This document shows positions 63,158 through 64,000 of a DNA stretch of 64,000 bases, one piece after another. Made by a program: the position numbers and the translations under genes. Origin of the DNA: QYOJ01 sp964449285 (lineage in GTDB: Bacteria > Bacteroidota > Bacteroidia > Bacteroidales > FEN-979); contig CAYUZX010000007.1 in the NCBI GenBank assembly GCA_964449285.1, positions 1-64,000 of the forward strand. Reading direction: 5' to 3'. Numbering within the stretch: position 1 is the stretch's first letter; every line of letters begins with the position of its first letter. Below the pieces are notes generated by a model. That model was not told where the DNA came from. It worked only from the letters and a program-made list of their open reading frames with translations, and did no database searches.

Positions 63158-63425
63158 GTTTGCCCTGTTGAGTATTATTAACCAGCGCCTCCTGAATCCT
63201 ACTCCTAGTTGAAAATTCCAGAATGGCTTTCAATTTCACGGCATCTGCGTAACCCAAGTATGACAATGAAGCAATTTCTTGGGTTTTTAGGTTTGAGAGT
63301 CTGTTGATACTGTTTCCACATTCCTGCAGGACAGCAACAGCTTTTCTAGTGAAAAATACCTGTGAGTTCCTGAGCTCAGTAAAAGTGCCAGAAAGAGGTG
63401 ATCTGGGAACCTGTGTTGAGATGAA
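63147..63425 (-). other. Start-less open frame, possible gene remnant
   Basis: One minus-strand frame of about 93 codons has no start codon and includes the helix-like segments TRKAVAVLQECGNSINRL and ADAVKLKAILEFSTRSRI. I do not recognise it. It ends inside the IS remnant. It may be a truncated gene, or chance. The spacer 62945-63489 (545 bp) otherwise contains only the IS tail. Confidence 0.3.
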
Positions 63426-63489
63426 AAAATAATTTTTTCGTATATTGTACTCGAATTCAATCCTGTAGTATTAACCAATTTATTAACCT

Positions 63490-64000
63490 ATGAAAAATTT
63501 ATTACGTTTATTCACGCTTTCCATTATTTTTTTAATGATGACAGCGAATTTTGGAATCGCGCAACAGATCATTTGTGTTGACCGCGACGGAAGTTTCCAA
63601 TATCCTGATGACTTTACCGATGATTGGCAATATCTGCAGCCTGTCCTGGACGCATTGGGATACACCTATGACTATGTAGAAGTAACCGATCTGGCCAATG
63701 ACGGGCCGGATGGAGCTACCATGGCCCCTTATAATATTGCGTTTTGGTTCACCGGTGAAGTCTGGTCAGATGGTGAAACCCTCACCGATAACGATGAATA
63801 TGAAATTTTGCTCTACCTTACCCTCTACGGCGGAAACCTGTTGCTTTCAGCCCAGGATTATCTTTATGACAAATATCCCGGTGCGGGCACATTCACAGCG
63901 GGAAGCTTTCCTTTTGATGGCCTGGGTCTGGTAGATGTAGCACAGGATGTCTGGAATATAGAACCCGACACAGGGAATGTCATGGGCGTTGCCGGTTCCT
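63490..64000 (+). CDS. Secreted protein of unknown function, 3' end outside the window
   Basis: The ATG at 63490 opens a frame of 170 codons that runs to the window end. A signal peptide (about 1-24, ending GIAQQ) is followed by a region where the sequence ICVDRDGS and later GGNLLLSAQDYLYD suggests a Rossmann-like or glutamine-amidotransferase-like fold seen in secreted Bacteroidota proteins. Without the C-terminus a T9SS sorting domain cannot be checked. No promoter of good quality was seen. Confidence 0.72.
   Translation, partial: MKNLLRLFTLSIIFLMMTANFGIAQQIICVDRDGSFQYPDDFTDDWQYLQPVLDALGYTYDYVEVTDLANDGPDGATMAPYNIAFWFTGEVWSDGETLTDNDEYEILLYLTLYGGNLLLSAQDYLYDKYPGAGTFTAGSFPFDGLGLVDVAQDVWNIEPDTGNVMGVAGS

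Overview
The window is a 64 kb piece of a Bacteroidota genome, most likely a Bacteroidales-type anaerobe assembled from a metagenome. The evidence is Bacteroidota-style promoters (TTTG or TTGG, about 20 nt, then TAnnTTTG), a type IX secretion cargo with a gliding-motility C-terminal domain, a TamL-type BamA-like lipoprotein, SPII lipoproteins, and an infB/nusA/rimP operon with Bacteroidota-like proteins. One 100-N scaffold gap lies at 29753-29852.

Region 1 (about 1-25.5 kb) is a hydrogen-metabolism island. A ten-gene minus-strand operon (18726 down to 5847) encodes an MvhADG-type [NiFe] hydrogenase. It is flanked on both sides by a three-gene Hdr/Qmo-like module: type II HdrA, HdrC fused to a cytochrome-b-like membrane domain, and type I HdrA. 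It ends with the hydrogenase maturation endopeptidase. No HdrB-type (CCG-domain) subunit is present, so a heterodisulfide reductase is unlikely. The layout predicts a membrane-anchored flavin/Fe-S complex linking H2, a low-potential carrier and menaquinone. Convergent to it is a 1104-aa gene that fuses an extended SDR (epimerase-like) domain, a helical domain and a full [FeFe] hydrogenase. A putative nickel transporter lies upstream. Divergent from the operon are a Crp/Fnr regulator and hypFCDEAB. Two perfect TTGTTA-N6-TAACAA palindromes, one before the hdr operon and one between the regulator and hypF, suggest a single regulon.

Region 2 (25.7-32.6 kb) holds an outer-membrane protein gene and two UvrA-like proteins around the N gap. 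The gap is bordered by the same 55 nt on both sides. Removing the gap and one copy gives a single open frame of about 1715 codons, so this is probably one double-UvrA gene. Its linkers are packed with 7-bp tandem repeats and a 61-nt repeat with inverted ends.

Region 3 (32.6-60.2 kb) is mostly housekeeping: an acyl-CoA (propionyl-CoA type) carboxylase operon, rimP-nusA-infB behind a leader hairpin, purA, a Fur-family regulator, a RelA/SpoT protein, a T9SS cargo, lepA, a RecD-like helicase, a MacB-type permease, upp, a FemAB-like protein, a polysaccharide deacetylase, dnaX, a PfkB kinase and a PlsC acyltransferase.

Region 4 (60.3-64 kb) carries the TamL-like protein, tRNA-Val(TAC), a decayed IS1182-family transposase tail next to the tRNA, and the 5' end of a secreted protein that runs off the window.
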